A DNA stretch of 64,000 nt from an uncultured Lachnospiraceae bacterium (GTDB lineage: Bacteria; Bacillota; Clostridia; Lachnospirales; Lachnospiraceae), in contig CADBRN010000037.1 of assembly GCA_902797025.1 (NCBI GenBank), positions 1 to 64,000 of the forward strand, written 5' to 3'. The notes below the pieces were generated by a model. That model made no database searches. It had not been told where the DNA came from and worked only from the letters and a program-made list of their open reading frames with translations. A program made the position numbers and the translations under genes. This document shows, in pieces, positions 1 through 8,722 of the stretch. Position 1 is the stretch's first letter, and every line of letters begins with the position of its first letter.

Positions 1-1
1 A

Positions 2-37
2 ATACCGCCAGCTGATTCATTCCTCAACTGACGGTAT
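2..37. terminator. Possible terminator hairpin at the window edge
   Basis: ATACCGCCAG (2-11) pairs with CTGACGGTAT (28-37) with one mismatch. It lies just downstream of the stop codon of the minus-strand metallo-beta-lactamase gene, so it may end that operon. Whether a T-run follows on the minus strand cannot be seen because the window ends. Confidence 0.35.
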
Positions 38-107
38 CCAATCACTTATTATTTTTCACTGTCCCCTTGACGGGTAGCACACCAGTTCTCCTTCCGGACG
101 GCTTTTT

Positions 108-1064
108 TCAGAAGTTTGTATAGGATATGTGCGCTTGACCGAAATCATCAATAATACAGCGGACAGACCGGTGGTAATCAGAAGCGGATTGGCCTGGAGG
201 GGGTAAGCTGTCGGTAAAGAATACCTGACAGTGCGCCTTCTCGAGTATCTGCAGAATATTCGTATCCGGACAATTATCGGTCCGGTCATCCGAGACTGAA
301 ATGACAGCATATGCAGGCCGGATCCTTTTCAGAAGGGATTCTGTCATGGAGTCGGAGTGGCCATGATGCGGAAGCTTTACAAGGTCGCATGAATGAGGCG
401 AGCAGTTTTCCCAGCAGGAAGCGGTTGTATCTCCAGGCAGTTCAACAGAAAAATCTTGATATTCTATGCGGATGCGGGAACTGGTATCGTTGATAAAACG
501 ATCAAGTTCTTTTAAGTCATCGACGTTGTCCCGATTTTTATTAAAACGGTCCAGAATTTCGGCCTGGCGAATCAAATATTTCTGCATCCCTCCGGATATA
601 AAAATATTCAGATCGCGATGTTGTAAAATCATTTCCCCGGAAATCCGCTTGATTTCAGTACCCGCTTCATGCATGCGAATGATCGACTCCATAAATATTT
701 TCATAGATCTTATCAGACAGTTTGTTCCGGGGTCGGGAGAGCAATCTTGAAGCGTTGGCGCGCTTTTTTGAAAACCGGATTCAGATGGCTCGGGCAAATA
801 ATTTGCGATAAATCTCCTGATCCTCACGCTTTTCAAAAGCTGATCAAGACCGCCGGTGTGGTCGAGATGCAGATGTGTTAATACAAGAAGATCAAGGGAT
901 TTGATTTTTTCATACGCTAAAAAATCGGCAGCGGAAATACGCCGGCTGCAGGGTGAACGTTTTCCGAGATTACAGTCGCCGCAGTCGATTAACATTGTGA
1001 AGCCGTCTTCCTGAACTAATATAGCATCACCATAGCCAACATTGATAAAATCAAGAGTCAGCAT
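108..1064 (-). CDS. ComEC-like metallo-beta-lactamase-fold hydrolase
   Basis: A 318-residue MBL-fold protein. The metal-binding HxHxDH motif is THLHLDH at residues 63-69, following an LIDCGD strand-turn at 25-30. Later LPGDTT and LPHHGHSDS (about 208-242) supply the remaining metal ligands, as in the stand-alone relatives of the ComEC C-terminal domain. There is no signal peptide or membrane segment, so it is likely a cytoplasmic phosphodiesterase or nuclease-type hydrolase; the substrate is unknown. The ATG overlaps the end of the upstream ATPase gene by 14 bp and has GGAGG six bases upstream, so it is translationally coupled as the last gene of the ABC-transporter operon. Family is secure, function is not. 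Confidence 0.85.
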   Translation of the reverse strand: MLTLDFINVGYGDAILVQEDGFTMLIDCGDCNLGKRSPCSRRISAADFLAYEKIKSLDLLVLTHLHLDHTGGLDQLLKSVRIRRFIANYLPEPSESGFQKSAPTLQDCSPDPGTNCLIRSMKIFMESIIRMHEAGTEIKRISGEMILQHRDLNIFISGGMQKYLIRQAEILDRFNKNRDNVDDLKELDRFINDTSSRIRIEYQDFSVELPGDTTASCWENCSPHSCDLVKLPHHGHSDSMTESLLKRIRPAYAVISVSDDRTDNCPDTNILQILEKAHCQVFFTDSLPPPGQSASDYHRSVRCIIDDFGQAHISYTNF

Positions 1065-2142
1065 GAGCGCCTCCGTCTCTCAGAATATGAATCTTTCGAG
1101 TATCAAGGTAAAGATTTACAGAACCGCTTCGCGCTCCGTTCAAATCGATGTCATTGTCATCGATAATGAATTCATCGTTTCCGACCTGAATCCAATATCG
1201 GATCATCCGCCCGAGAAAACTGTAAGATTTGATCGAGCCTCTGATGCAGGCGTGGTCCGGGATTCCTTCGTCTTCCCGGGCAATTCGTATGCATTCCGGA
1301 CGAACAACAAGGGTGATCATTTCACCGACAGCAGCAGGAACGTCCGAATAAATACGCAGAATATGCCCGTTGTGTTCTACGCGCAGGATATTATTGTCGC
1401 GGCCGGCTACCTTTGCAGTGAGAAAATTGACCGTTCCGACGAAGTCGGCTACAAACCGGTTAACCGGTCGAAAATAGATTTCCCACGGTGTGCCGACCTG
1501 CTCGATTTTCCCATGTTGCATAACAGCGATGATGTCAGACATGGAAAGCGCTTCGTCCTGATCGTGTGTAACATACATGGCGGTGATGCCAAAGCGCTGC
1601 TGCAACTGACGCAGTTCTGTGCGTACTTCAACACGGAGTTTTGCATCAAGATTTGATAATGGTTCATCAAGGAGTAGTACTTCCTGATCCATGACAAGCG
1701 CCCGGGCAAAAGCGACGCGCTGTTGCTGTCCGCCGGACATCTGGCGTGGGAACCGGTCTTCCAAACCTTCCAGATTGAACATTTTCAGCATCTGCCGGAC
1801 CTTCTGATCGACGTCACTCTTCGGCAGTTTCTTTAATCGCAGGCCATAGGAGATATTTTCATAAACGGTCATGTGAGGGAACAGCGCATATTCCTGAAAT
1901 ACGAGTGGCGTATTTCTTTTATATGGAGGAAGGCCGTTCATGCGTTTCCCGTTTACAAAAACATCGCCCTCATCCGGCTCTGAAAAACCCGCCAGCTGGC
2001 GCATCAGTGTAGTTTTTCCGCAGCCGGACGGCCCGAGAAGGGTCACGAAGTTCCCCTTCGGTATTCCGAGTGAAATATGATCAAGGGCCGTGAAATCACC
2101 AAACTTTTTAACAACATTTCTGAATTCGATAAAATACTTCAT
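1051..2142 (-). CDS. ABC transporter ATP-binding protein (Fbp/Pot-type)
   Basis: A 363-residue ATPase that energises the importer encoded just upstream. Walker A GPSGCGKT lies at residues 37-44, the signature MSGGQQQRVAFARAL at about 134-148 and Walker B VLLLDEPLSNLDAKL at about 155-169. The C-terminal third is a TOBE-type regulatory domain, giving the long-ATPase architecture of ferric-ion, polyamine, 2-aminoethylphosphonate and hexose-phosphate importers (FbpC, PotA, AfuC). It starts 10 bp after the permease stop codon, so the genes are co-transcribed. The substrate cannot be read from the ATPase. Confidence 0.93.
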   Translation of the reverse strand: MKYFIEFRNVVKKFGDFTALDHISLGIPKGNFVTLLGPSGCGKTTLMRQLAGFSEPDEGDVFVNGKRMNGLPPYKRNTPLVFQEYALFPHMTVYENISYGLRLKKLPKSDVDQKVRQMLKMFNLEGLEDRFPRQMSGGQQQRVAFARALVMDQEVLLLDEPLSNLDAKLRVEVRTELRQLQQRFGITAMYVTHDQDEALSMSDIIAVMQHGKIEQVGTPWEIYFRPVNRFVADFVGTVNFLTAKVAGRDNNILRVEHNGHILRIYSDVPAAVGEMITLVVRPECIRIAREDEGIPDHACIRGSIKSYSFLGRMIRYWIQVGNDEFIIDDNDIDLNGARSGSVNLYLDTRKIHILRDGGAHADS

Positions 2143-2152
2143 GTTGGTCTCC

Positions 2153-3802
2153 TTACAGTTTTAAATCGATCCCCTGCTTTTTCAGAATGCCTTGTGTAAT
2201 CCGGAGTACAGTAAATGCAATCGCGATCAATATTGTGGTGAATGCGGCTGCTTCTCCCCATTGTCCGCTCTGAACCAGGACCATTACCGAAATCGTTCCG
2301 ACGGTTGTTGAAGGTGAGTAGAGGAAAATAACGACACTCAGACAAGTAACCGAACGAAGGAACGAGAGCACAAAGCTGGACAGAAAAGGAGCCTTCAGAA
2401 GAGGGATAATGACATCTTTGAAGGATCGGAAACTGTTTGCGCCGAGATTCAGGGCGGCGTCCTCAACCGAATTGCCGATCTGTTGAAGCCCGGCAGTCGC
2501 CGAATTGTAGCAGGTCGGAATATTCCAGAACATCAGTGCCAGAATCATGATGGCCGCGGTTCCTGTTAGCTCGAGCGGTTGAGAATTAAAGGCCATAACG
2601 TATCCGATACCCAGAAACATTCCGGGAATCGCACCCGGAAGGATCGCAAAAAAATCAAGAAGTTTATTCACTCCGACCTGTTTCTTCTGAACAATGTAAG
2701 CCAGAATCATTGAAAGAAGAGACGCCCCAAGGGAGGCTATCAGACCGTACACAATTGAATTGCGGATTTGGTTGCCTTTCAGAAATACATACTGGACATT
2801 TTTCAGAGTGAGAGACCAGTCATAACCCCAGGCTTTTGTAAAAGCACCATAAACAAGTGTTCCGTATACAAGCAGAATAAATATAGTAAAGAACATAGTA
2901 ATACCGAATAGAAGCCATTTAATAAATTTGGGGATCGGGTAAGGCTCGAGTGAGGTTTCTTTTCCGGTAACGGTCACATAGGAACGTTTTCCGACCCAGA
3001 AGTTTTTCACTACAAACAGTACAAGCGCAGGAATCAGCAGAGCGACCGCAAGAACTGAAGCTGTATTCATATCATACCAGCCGGATATCTGCATATACGC
3101 CTCTGTAGGGAGCAGTGCCATGTCACCGCCGATCATCATCGGATTACCGAAGTCAGTCAGAACGTTTATTGCAGCGACTAGCGCGCCTCCGGCGACGCCT
3201 GGCCTGCAGAGCGGCCAGAATACATTTCGGAATACCTGCCATCTTGTAGCCCCCATATTATATGCCGCATATTCAAGGTTGGTTGAGATTGCCTGCATCA
3301 CGCCGTTTATTACGGAATAAGCGTAGGGAAAGAAGGTGATTGTCTGAACAATCCATAATCCGGTGCGGCCGTAAATATCGATATGGATTCCGAACAGCTG
3401 CTTCGTAATAATACCCTGAACGCCGAAAAGCAGGATGTAACTCAATGCCACAATAAACGGCGGAGATACAATCGGAAGCAGCGAGGCAAAGCGGAACAGG
3501 CCTTTGCAGGGGACGTCCAAGCGGTTGTTTACATAAGCGAAAAGAAATGCAAGCGCTGTACAGGAAATGGTTGATATCAGCGTCATCAAGAGCGAGTTTT
3601 TTAATGCCGTAAACCACCGCTGGTTATTAAAAAGCTTTGCGTAATCAGTCAGAGACGGAAATACAACAACTTTTATCACAGGATAAACGACGAATAGACA
3701 GATAAATGCGATAATCGCGAGAATTGCAATCAGAAGAAGCGGCTCATTCTTTAACCGCTTCATCTCCTTTATGGATTCTTTTGCGGAAGAGTTTTGTGCC
3801 AT
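2153..3802 (-). CDS. ABC transporter permease, fused two-domain (FbpB/AfuB type)
   Basis: A 549-residue integral membrane protein with two binding-protein-dependent transport domains fused in tandem, about 12 hydrophobic segments. Each half carries the cytoplasmic EAA-type loop that contacts the ATPase, around YAAYNMGATRWQVFRNVFWP and EDAALNLGANSFRSFKDVIIP. This fusion is typical of iron(III)-type and AfuB/PhnU-like systems. The start has AAGGAGA a suitable distance upstream. An 84-bp gap with a strong hairpin separates it from the binding-protein gene, consistent with lower expression than the lipoprotein. Confidence 0.93.
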   Translation of the reverse strand: MAQNSSAKESIKEMKRLKNEPLLLIAILAIIAFICLFVVYPVIKVVVFPSLTDYAKLFNNQRWFTALKNSLLMTLISTISCTALAFLFAYVNNRLDVPCKGLFRFASLLPIVSPPFIVALSYILLFGVQGIITKQLFGIHIDIYGRTGLWIVQTITFFPYAYSVINGVMQAISTNLEYAAYNMGATRWQVFRNVFWPLCRPGVAGGALVAAINVLTDFGNPMMIGGDMALLPTEAYMQISGWYDMNTASVLAVALLIPALVLFVVKNFWVGKRSYVTVTGKETSLEPYPIPKFIKWLLFGITMFFTIFILLVYGTLVYGAFTKAWGYDWSLTLKNVQYVFLKGNQIRNSIVYGLIASLGASLLSMILAYIVQKKQVGVNKLLDFFAILPGAIPGMFLGIGYVMAFNSQPLELTGTAAIMILALMFWNIPTCYNSATAGLQQIGNSVEDAALNLGANSFRSFKDVIIPLLKAPFLSSFVLSFLRSVTCLSVVIFLYSPSTTVGTISVMVLVQSGQWGEAAAFTTILIAIAFTVLRITQGILKKQGIDLKL

Positions 3803-3835
3803 GCGGGGATTCTCCTTTCAGATAGGAGTGCAAGA

Positions 3836-3860
3836 GGCGTCCGTCATTTCGACAGACGCC
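3836..3860. other. Intercistronic hairpin between binding-protein and permease genes
   Basis: GGCGTCCGTC (3836-3845) and GACAGACGCC (3851-3860) form a 10-bp stem with one mismatch and a 5-nt loop. No T-run follows on the minus strand. A stable hairpin directly 3' of a solute-binding-protein gene often protects its mRNA or partly blocks read-through; either role is inference. Confidence 0.55.
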
Positions 3861-3886
3861 CCTGTGCTGATTGGATGCGATCGGGA

Positions 3887-5023
3887 TCAGGTGCGTTTCG
3901 ATATGATTTCTTCGTCAAATTTCTTCAGTACATCTTCTTTCATATCTGCAGCCTTTGTCCGGTCGTAATTTACGAGATTCACCTCGTCGAGTGAAGGAAG
4001 GCCTTCCGGTGCAGCCACATCGGACCTTACCGGATAACGATAAGAGGTTGATACACTCAGTTCCTGAGCATCTTTTGTAAGAAGCCAGTCCATAAAAATC
4101 TTCGCATTTTCTGTATTTGGTCCGCCTTTGATGATTGCGGCGCCGCCGATTTCATATGCGGTCTGCTTTGGGATAATAATTTTCAGCGGATATCCCTGCT
4201 GCTGAGTTTTGTAACTGTCATGGGCCCATGCGATCGAGGCGATAAACTCGCCGGTAGCCACCGGACTGATGACATCTCCGGCACCTTTGTAGTAGTGGTG
4301 GACATTTTTGTCAAGATTTTTCAGATATTCCCATCCCTTCTCATCTCCAAGCCGGAAAAGCTGACAGGCAGTAGCAATGTAGGCGCCGCCGGCTGTTGTC
4401 GGGTTGGACCATACAAAGACATCTTTATAATTAGGATCGAGAAGATCATCCCACGTCTCCGGATAAGATACACCCTTTGGGGAGAGTTCTTCTTTAAAAC
4501 GGTCCTCATTTACGATGATACTGAGAAGACCCATATACCAACCCTGCCAGTAATGGTTCGGATCATTAAATTTCGGGTCAAGGTCGTCATTATTAGGCGA
4601 ATCATACTGCTCGAATGCACCGGCGTCAGCGAGAGATCCGTACAGATCAACGGATCCGCCGACAAGAAAATCTGCTTTCGGGTTGCTCATTTCAGCCTGG
4701 ACACGTGCGACCGCATCGCCGCCGCCCAGTGAGATATATTCAATATCTATGCCGGTATCTTTTTTAAACTGATCTTTCAGAGCAATGGTATTGTCCTCGT
4801 TCAGGGCGGAATACACGATCAGTTTTCCGCTTCCTTTTTTCACCGTACCGGTAGCACTTGATTTTGCAGAAGAATCTGCTGCTACGCCTGAGTCAGGGGA
4901 TTCTGCGATGTCAGTTTTTGATCCGGCGGATGAATGACTGCCGTTATCTGCGGATGTACCTCCGCAGGCGGCGAGCGATACTGCTGCGAGTAGCGCGATC
5001 GCTGCGTAAAACTTCTTTTTCAT
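3887..5023 (-). CDS. Solute-binding lipoprotein of Fbp/Afu-type ABC importer
   Basis: A 378-residue extracytoplasmic binding protein. A short signal peptide ends in a lipobox (SLAACGG) with the lipidated Cys at residue 20, followed by a Ser/Ala/Asp-rich linker of about 45 residues. The mature fold begins at GKLIVYSALNEDNTIALKDQ, typical of type 2 periplasmic proteins of the FbpA/AfuA/PhnS group (ferric iron, 2-aminoethylphosphonate, hexose phosphates). It is the first gene of the operon, with a strong AAGGAGG site. The divergent LacI-type regulator carrying its own binding-protein domain suggests an organic ligand rather than iron, but this is inference. Confidence 0.92.
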   Translation of the reverse strand: MKKKFYAAIALLAAVSLAACGGTSADNGSHSSAGSKTDIAESPDSGVAADSSAKSSATGTVKKGSGKLIVYSALNEDNTIALKDQFKKDTGIDIEYISLGGGDAVARVQAEMSNPKADFLVGGSVDLYGSLADAGAFEQYDSPNNDDLDPKFNDPNHYWQGWYMGLLSIIVNEDRFKEELSPKGVSYPETWDDLLDPNYKDVFVWSNPTTAGGAYIATACQLFRLGDEKGWEYLKNLDKNVHHYYKGAGDVISPVATGEFIASIAWAHDSYKTQQQGYPLKIIIPKQTAYEIGGAAIIKGGPNTENAKIFMDWLLTKDAQELSVSTSYRYPVRSDVAAPEGLPSLDEVNLVNYDRTKAADMKEDVLKKFDEEIISKRT

Positions 5024-5081
5024 GCGAGTGTCCTCCTTGTGATCATATTTTTTTGGTTAATAATCCGCTTTGTGTAGTTTT

Positions 5082-5110
5082 AAGATATATTAAAAATTGA
5101 AACGTGTCAA
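5082..5110 (-). promoter_or_regulatory. Promoter of the ABC-transporter operon
   Basis: On the minus strand TTGACA (complement of 5105-5110), a 17-bp spacer and TATCTT (complement of 5082-5087) lie about 60 bp upstream of the binding-lipoprotein start. The -35 is perfect and the -10 matches four of six positions, as expected for a regulated promoter. Confidence 0.6.
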
Positions 5111-5142
5111 TTATATATTTGAACAAATTACCTATTTAGTAT

Positions 5143-5177
5143 TTGTGTAAATTGTGATAATTATATAGTATGCACAA
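5143..5177. promoter_or_regulatory. Candidate LacI-type operator cluster
   Basis: In the AT-rich gap between the divergent transporter operon and regulator gene, TTGTG occurs at 5143-5147 and 5152-5156, and its inverse CACAA at 5173-5177. The placement between both promoters fits operators for the LacI-SBP regulator. The arms are short and the spacing is wide, so this is a weak candidate. Confidence 0.3.
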
Positions 5178-5240
5178 CAAATGGTAGATTGAATAAAACT
5201 ATGGTATGATTAAAAAAATATCAGCTTGGAGGAATACAGG

Positions 5241-7424
5241 GTGGCAACAATTAACGATATAGCGAGGGAGGCCGGGGTCTCTCAGGGGACTGTATCTAAT
5301 GTAATAAATGGAAAAGGGAATGTCAGTGCTGAAAAAATGCGCCTTGTATGGGATGCGATCGACCGGCTCGGGTATAAGGTTAATGAGAAGGCGCAGAGCC
5401 TTCGCGGAGGAGTGAACCGGACGATTGCGGTTTTGATGCCGGGTATAGGGGACAGGCGCTGGGCAGAAATGTATGAGGTATTTCAGAGTGAGTTTGATCT
5501 GAAGGGATATTCTGTTCAGCTGTATTCAACACGATTTATGGAGAATACAGAGAAGGAGTTGATCGGGCGGGCTTTGGCAGGCCGGGTCAGCGCCTTGATC
5601 ACAAGTTCCTGCATCGACCATGCGGTGGATTATTATCGGAGTGAGGCGCGTGACATCCCGATCGTATTTCTTCAGAGCGAAGGGCCGGTTTACGGAGACA
5701 CGATGTATGCCTGGTTTGATCCGGTAAAAGCAGGAAGAGATATTGCATTTGATTTAAAATGCAGGAGAGTGGGGCGTATTTGTATTTTCATGGGTCCAAG
5801 ACATCTGACGGATGAGAAGCTGTTTCTCGATGGATTCCGCTCCATCACAGATGAGAAGCTGACGATTGTTGATTGTCCGGATCACCAGATCAAGCTGCGT
5901 GCATTCGAGATTTTTCGGAACGAGGAGCCGTTCGACGCAATTGTCTGTACGGATTACAGCAGAGAAGAAGCGCTTCGGTACGCGAAGCAGTATGCATCGC
6001 CTGGGAAGCTGCCGCAAATCACGACAGTATCTGTACGATCTGCACTTATTGACCCTTCAGAATCGATCTATGAACTGGATTATAAAAAGCTGGCTCACCG
6101 GATCGTAAAAACACTTTACAGTCGTCTGGAAGAGGGGAAAAAACTGCCATTCGCCATGAAAGTCGATAACAACGGATTCCGGGAACCGATTATTTTTACA
6201 TCCCCAAAAAATTGTCGCCTGCGAATGCTTACAATCGCATCCCCGTCGACGACCGCGCTACGGATGCTGATTCCTCATTTAAAGAAGAGCACGGGAATCG
6301 ACCTGGAATTGACGATTCTGCCGACTCTGGGGCACGAGTACGACCGGATTCAGGCAGAAGGGTGCGATCAGTATGATATGGTTCGTATCGATGTGGCGTG
6401 GATGGATGAACTCGCTGAAAAGCTCTTTCAGCCGCTACCCGAAGAGAACAGCGGATGGGATCGTTTGCTGAAGAAAATAATACCGGAATTAGGGGAGCAA
6501 TATACGATGCTTGGAGGAGTGAAATGGTGCTTCCCATACGATCCCAGTACACAGCTTTTATTTTACAGACGCAATTATTTTGAAAATGCGACATATAAAC
6601 GGATGTATTTTGAAAAACACAGGGAGGAATTGAAAGTTCCGACAAGCTTTGATGAATATAACCGCGTGGCGGGATTTTTTACAAAAAGTCTCAATGCCGC
6701 TTCCCCGACTCAATATGGAACGACGCTCGGTATAGGCAATGTTGTGGTCAACCCCAGTGAGTTTATTCCGCGCCTGTTCGAACAGGGAGGGGATTTGCTA
6801 GATGATGCGGGGTGCGTTTCAGTTGATACCCCTGAGGCATACAGGGCACTATACAATTTTAATGAAACTTATCGTTATGCGGATCAGAAGATGTATGACA
6901 GCTGGGATCATGTCCTGGAGGGATTCGCAGACGGATCAGCGGCCATGGCGATGGTCTTTATAAATTATGCTTCGCGGATTCTTACGTCCAAAATGTCGGG
7001 GATTGCGGGTACTCTCGGATTTGCGCCTGTTCCTGGCGGAAAACCATTATCAGGGGGAGGTGTTCTGGGAATCACAAAAGAGTGCAGACATCCGGAAGAA
7101 GTTTATACATTTGCTTCATGGCTGTATTCTGACAGAATTGCGCCGATTTTTACCATGCTGGGCGGATTATCTCCGTGTATATCTGCATATACAAATCGCG
7201 ATATTAACGAGATGTATCCATGGTTGTCATCAGCCAGAAGGAGTTTTCCGAGAGCAAAAAAGAGAAGATCCAGCCATTGTTATACGAATTTCAGTGAATT
7301 AAGGTTGGAAGATATCCTGTCAAAGCAGATAAAAAAAGCGGTTGTAGATGAAATGGACATTGGAGAAGCACTTAAAACAGCCCAGCGGCAGTGTGATCTG
7401 TACTTTAAAAAGGTAAAATCCTGA
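5241..7424 (+). CDS. LacI-type HTH regulator fused to a solute-binding-protein domain
   Basis: A 727-residue transcription factor of unusual build. Residues 1-50 are a LacI HTH (TINDIAREAGVSQGTVSNVI) with the hinge region after it. About 60-330 resemble the LacI ligand domain (RTIAVLMPGIGDRRWAEMYE onwards). About 335-727 resemble a complete sugar-type extracellular solute-binding protein, with no signal peptide, so this domain must work in the cytoplasm. The GTG at 5241 is chosen because GGAGG (5228-5232) lies 8 nt upstream and the protein then starts like canonical LacI members; an in-frame TTG at 5226 lacks a ribosome binding site. Divergent from an ABC importer, it probably controls that operon and senses its ligand or a metabolite of it. 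Confidence 0.88.
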   Translation: MATINDIAREAGVSQGTVSNVINGKGNVSAEKMRLVWDAIDRLGYKVNEKAQSLRGGVNRTIAVLMPGIGDRRWAEMYEVFQSEFDLKGYSVQLYSTRFMENTEKELIGRALAGRVSALITSSCIDHAVDYYRSEARDIPIVFLQSEGPVYGDTMYAWFDPVKAGRDIAFDLKCRRVGRICIFMGPRHLTDEKLFLDGFRSITDEKLTIVDCPDHQIKLRAFEIFRNEEPFDAIVCTDYSREEALRYAKQYASPGKLPQITTVSVRSALIDPSESIYELDYKKLAHRIVKTLYSRLEEGKKLPFAMKVDNNGFREPIIFTSPKNCRLRMLTIASPSTTALRMLIPHLKKSTGIDLELTILPTLGHEYDRIQAEGCDQYDMVRIDVAWMDELAEKLFQPLPEENSGWDRLLKKIIPELGEQYTMLGGVKWCFPYDPSTQLLFYRRNYFENATYKRMYFEKHREELKVPTSFDEYNRVAGFFTKSLNAASPTQYGTTLGIGNVVVNPSEFIPRLFEQGGDLLDDAGCVSVDTPEAYRALYNFNETYRYADQKMYDSWDHVLEGFADGSAAMAMVFINYASRILTSKMSGIAGTLGFAPVPGGKPLSGGGVLGITKECRHPEEVYTFASWLYSDRIAPIFTMLGGLSPCISAYTNRDINEMYPWLSSARRSFPRAKKRRSSHCYTNFSELRLEDILSKQIKKAVVDEMDIGEALKTAQRQCDLYFKKVKS

Positions 7425-7724
7425 CGGCGGGTGATTTTTATGTTGAAGATTCGTAAAAAGAAGGCTCGGCGTTCGGCCGGGACGAAGAAACCGGATTCTG
7501 CGTCTGATCAATCGAACATACAAGACGCGGCGGAAGACGGCGGTAAGGCTGTTTTCAACAACAAGGTCCGAAAGATTCCGGATGTGCCTGGTGAAGAGGA
7601 GCATCCGGAAAAACCGGACGATCCGATCGATGACCCTGATTCTTGCAGGCAGCCTGATGATGATTCTTATATTGAAAAAGCAAAATCGCTGATTTTACGA
7701 CCTGTCGGGAAATCCATGCGCGCG
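7425..7724. other. 300-bp gap with a weak coding-like reading frame
   Basis: Between the regulator stop and the convergent tcdA stop. A plus-strand frame from ATG 7440 reads as a Lys/Arg-rich start followed by Asp/Pro/Glu-rich low-complexity sequence (EEEHPEKPDDPIDDPD). It stays open only because it continues into the antisense of tcdA, and its ribosome binding site is poor. No terminator hairpin with a T-run was found. It may be a remnant gene or spacer; no function is proposed. Confidence 0.3.
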
Positions 7725-8411
7725 TCAGCGCGGGATCCCCGCCAGGTCTTTTATGACTTCGCCCGCGATGATGAGCCCGGCGACGGAGGGAACGAAGGCG
7801 GCGGATCCCGGCGTACGCGTCTTTGTCACGGGCTGCTCGGTCGAATAGACGACCCGGAGATGGTCGATTCCGCGTTTTTTCAGTTCGCGGCGCATGACCT
7901 TCGCGAGAGGGCAGACCGAAGTTTTATAAATATCTGCGACCTGAAATTTTGTCGGGTCCAGCTTGTTGCCGGCTCCCATGCTGCTGATGATCGGGACGCC
8001 GGCTTTTTTTGCGTCCGTGACCAGCTGAATTTTCGCGGTTACGGTGTCGACTGCGTCGACGATATAGTCGTATGCGGTGAAGTCGAACTGTTCACTGGTT
8101 TCCGGCAGATAGAAGCAGTTGTGGACGGTGACGGAGGCCTCCGGATTGATATCGAGGATCCGGTCCCGCATGACTTCGGTCTTGTACTTTCCGACGGTCG
8201 AGTGCAGTGCGATGATCTGCCGGTTGAGGTTGGTCAGGTCGACGCGGTCGCTGTCGATCAGATCGATGGCGCCGACGCCGCTGCGGGCAAGCGCTTCGAT
8301 GACGAAGCCCCCGACGCCGCCGACACCAAAGACAGCGACGCGGGATCGGAACAGTTTCCGGACCGCATCCGCACCGACGAGAAGTTCGATTCTTTCAAAT
8401 TGATTTTCCAT
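7725..8411 (-). CDS. tcdA: tRNA threonylcarbamoyladenosine dehydratase (TcdA, ThiF/E1-like)
   Basis: A 228-residue E1-like enzyme that cyclises N6-threonylcarbamoyladenosine at tRNA position 37 in an ATP-dependent dehydration. The nucleotide-binding GVGGVGG motif is at residues 29-35. Downstream are DSDRVDLTNLNRQ, the DAVDTVTAKIQL segment and the conserved SMGAGNKLDPTKFQVADIYKT region typical of TcdA/CsdL rather than ThiF or MoeB. The start at 8411 is chosen because AAAGGA sits just upstream; earlier in-frame ATGs add a non-homologous hydrophobic extension. At 228 residues it is slightly short for the family. Transcribed alone, convergent with the regulator gene. Confidence 0.9.
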   Translation of the reverse strand: MENQFERIELLVGADAVRKLFRSRVAVFGVGGVGGFVIEALARSGVGAIDLIDSDRVDLTNLNRQIIALHSTVGKYKTEVMRDRILDINPEASVTVHNCFYLPETSEQFDFTAYDYIVDAVDTVTAKIQLVTDAKKAGVPIISSMGAGNKLDPTKFQVADIYKTSVCPLAKVMRRELKKRGIDHLRVVYSTEQPVTKTRTPGSAAFVPSVAGLIIAGEVIKDLAGIPR

Positions 8412-8722
8412 AAATATCCTTTCATTTTGGCGGAGAATTTGTATGGATATCATACCATACCGGATCTGAAGTGCGAATAATTTCCCGGGTTTTGAATATA
8501 AAATACAGACAGAAACAACTTTGACGGATTTGCGAAAACAGACAATATACCCATATTTAATTGTAATAGTGCAGATAATGATGTAAAATATAAGACAAAA
8601 TCCACACAAATCGTTGGAATTGTTTATAGGATATGTACGATACGGCTTCCGGCCTTTGAAGGATTCGATTTTTTTCGTGGGGGAGTGTTTATTCGTGCAT
8701 AGCGGATCGAAGGGGTGGTGAG
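8412..8722. other. Divergent control region between tcdA and the V-ATPase operon
   Basis: About 310 bp, AT-rich in the middle, with no convincing gene. A TTGACG at 8521-8526 followed 18 bp later by ATATAC could be a plus-strand promoter for the ATPase operon, and a TATGAT on the minus strand near 8447-8452 could serve tcdA. Neither is strong. The segment 8640-8722 is GC-richer and is probably the ATPase leader. Confidence 0.35.

Noticed and set aside
7431..8480. Long plus-strand frame opposite tcdA
   Set aside because: Its second half is the antisense of a clear TcdA gene and has no recognisable protein family; only the first 300 bp are kept as a weak observation.
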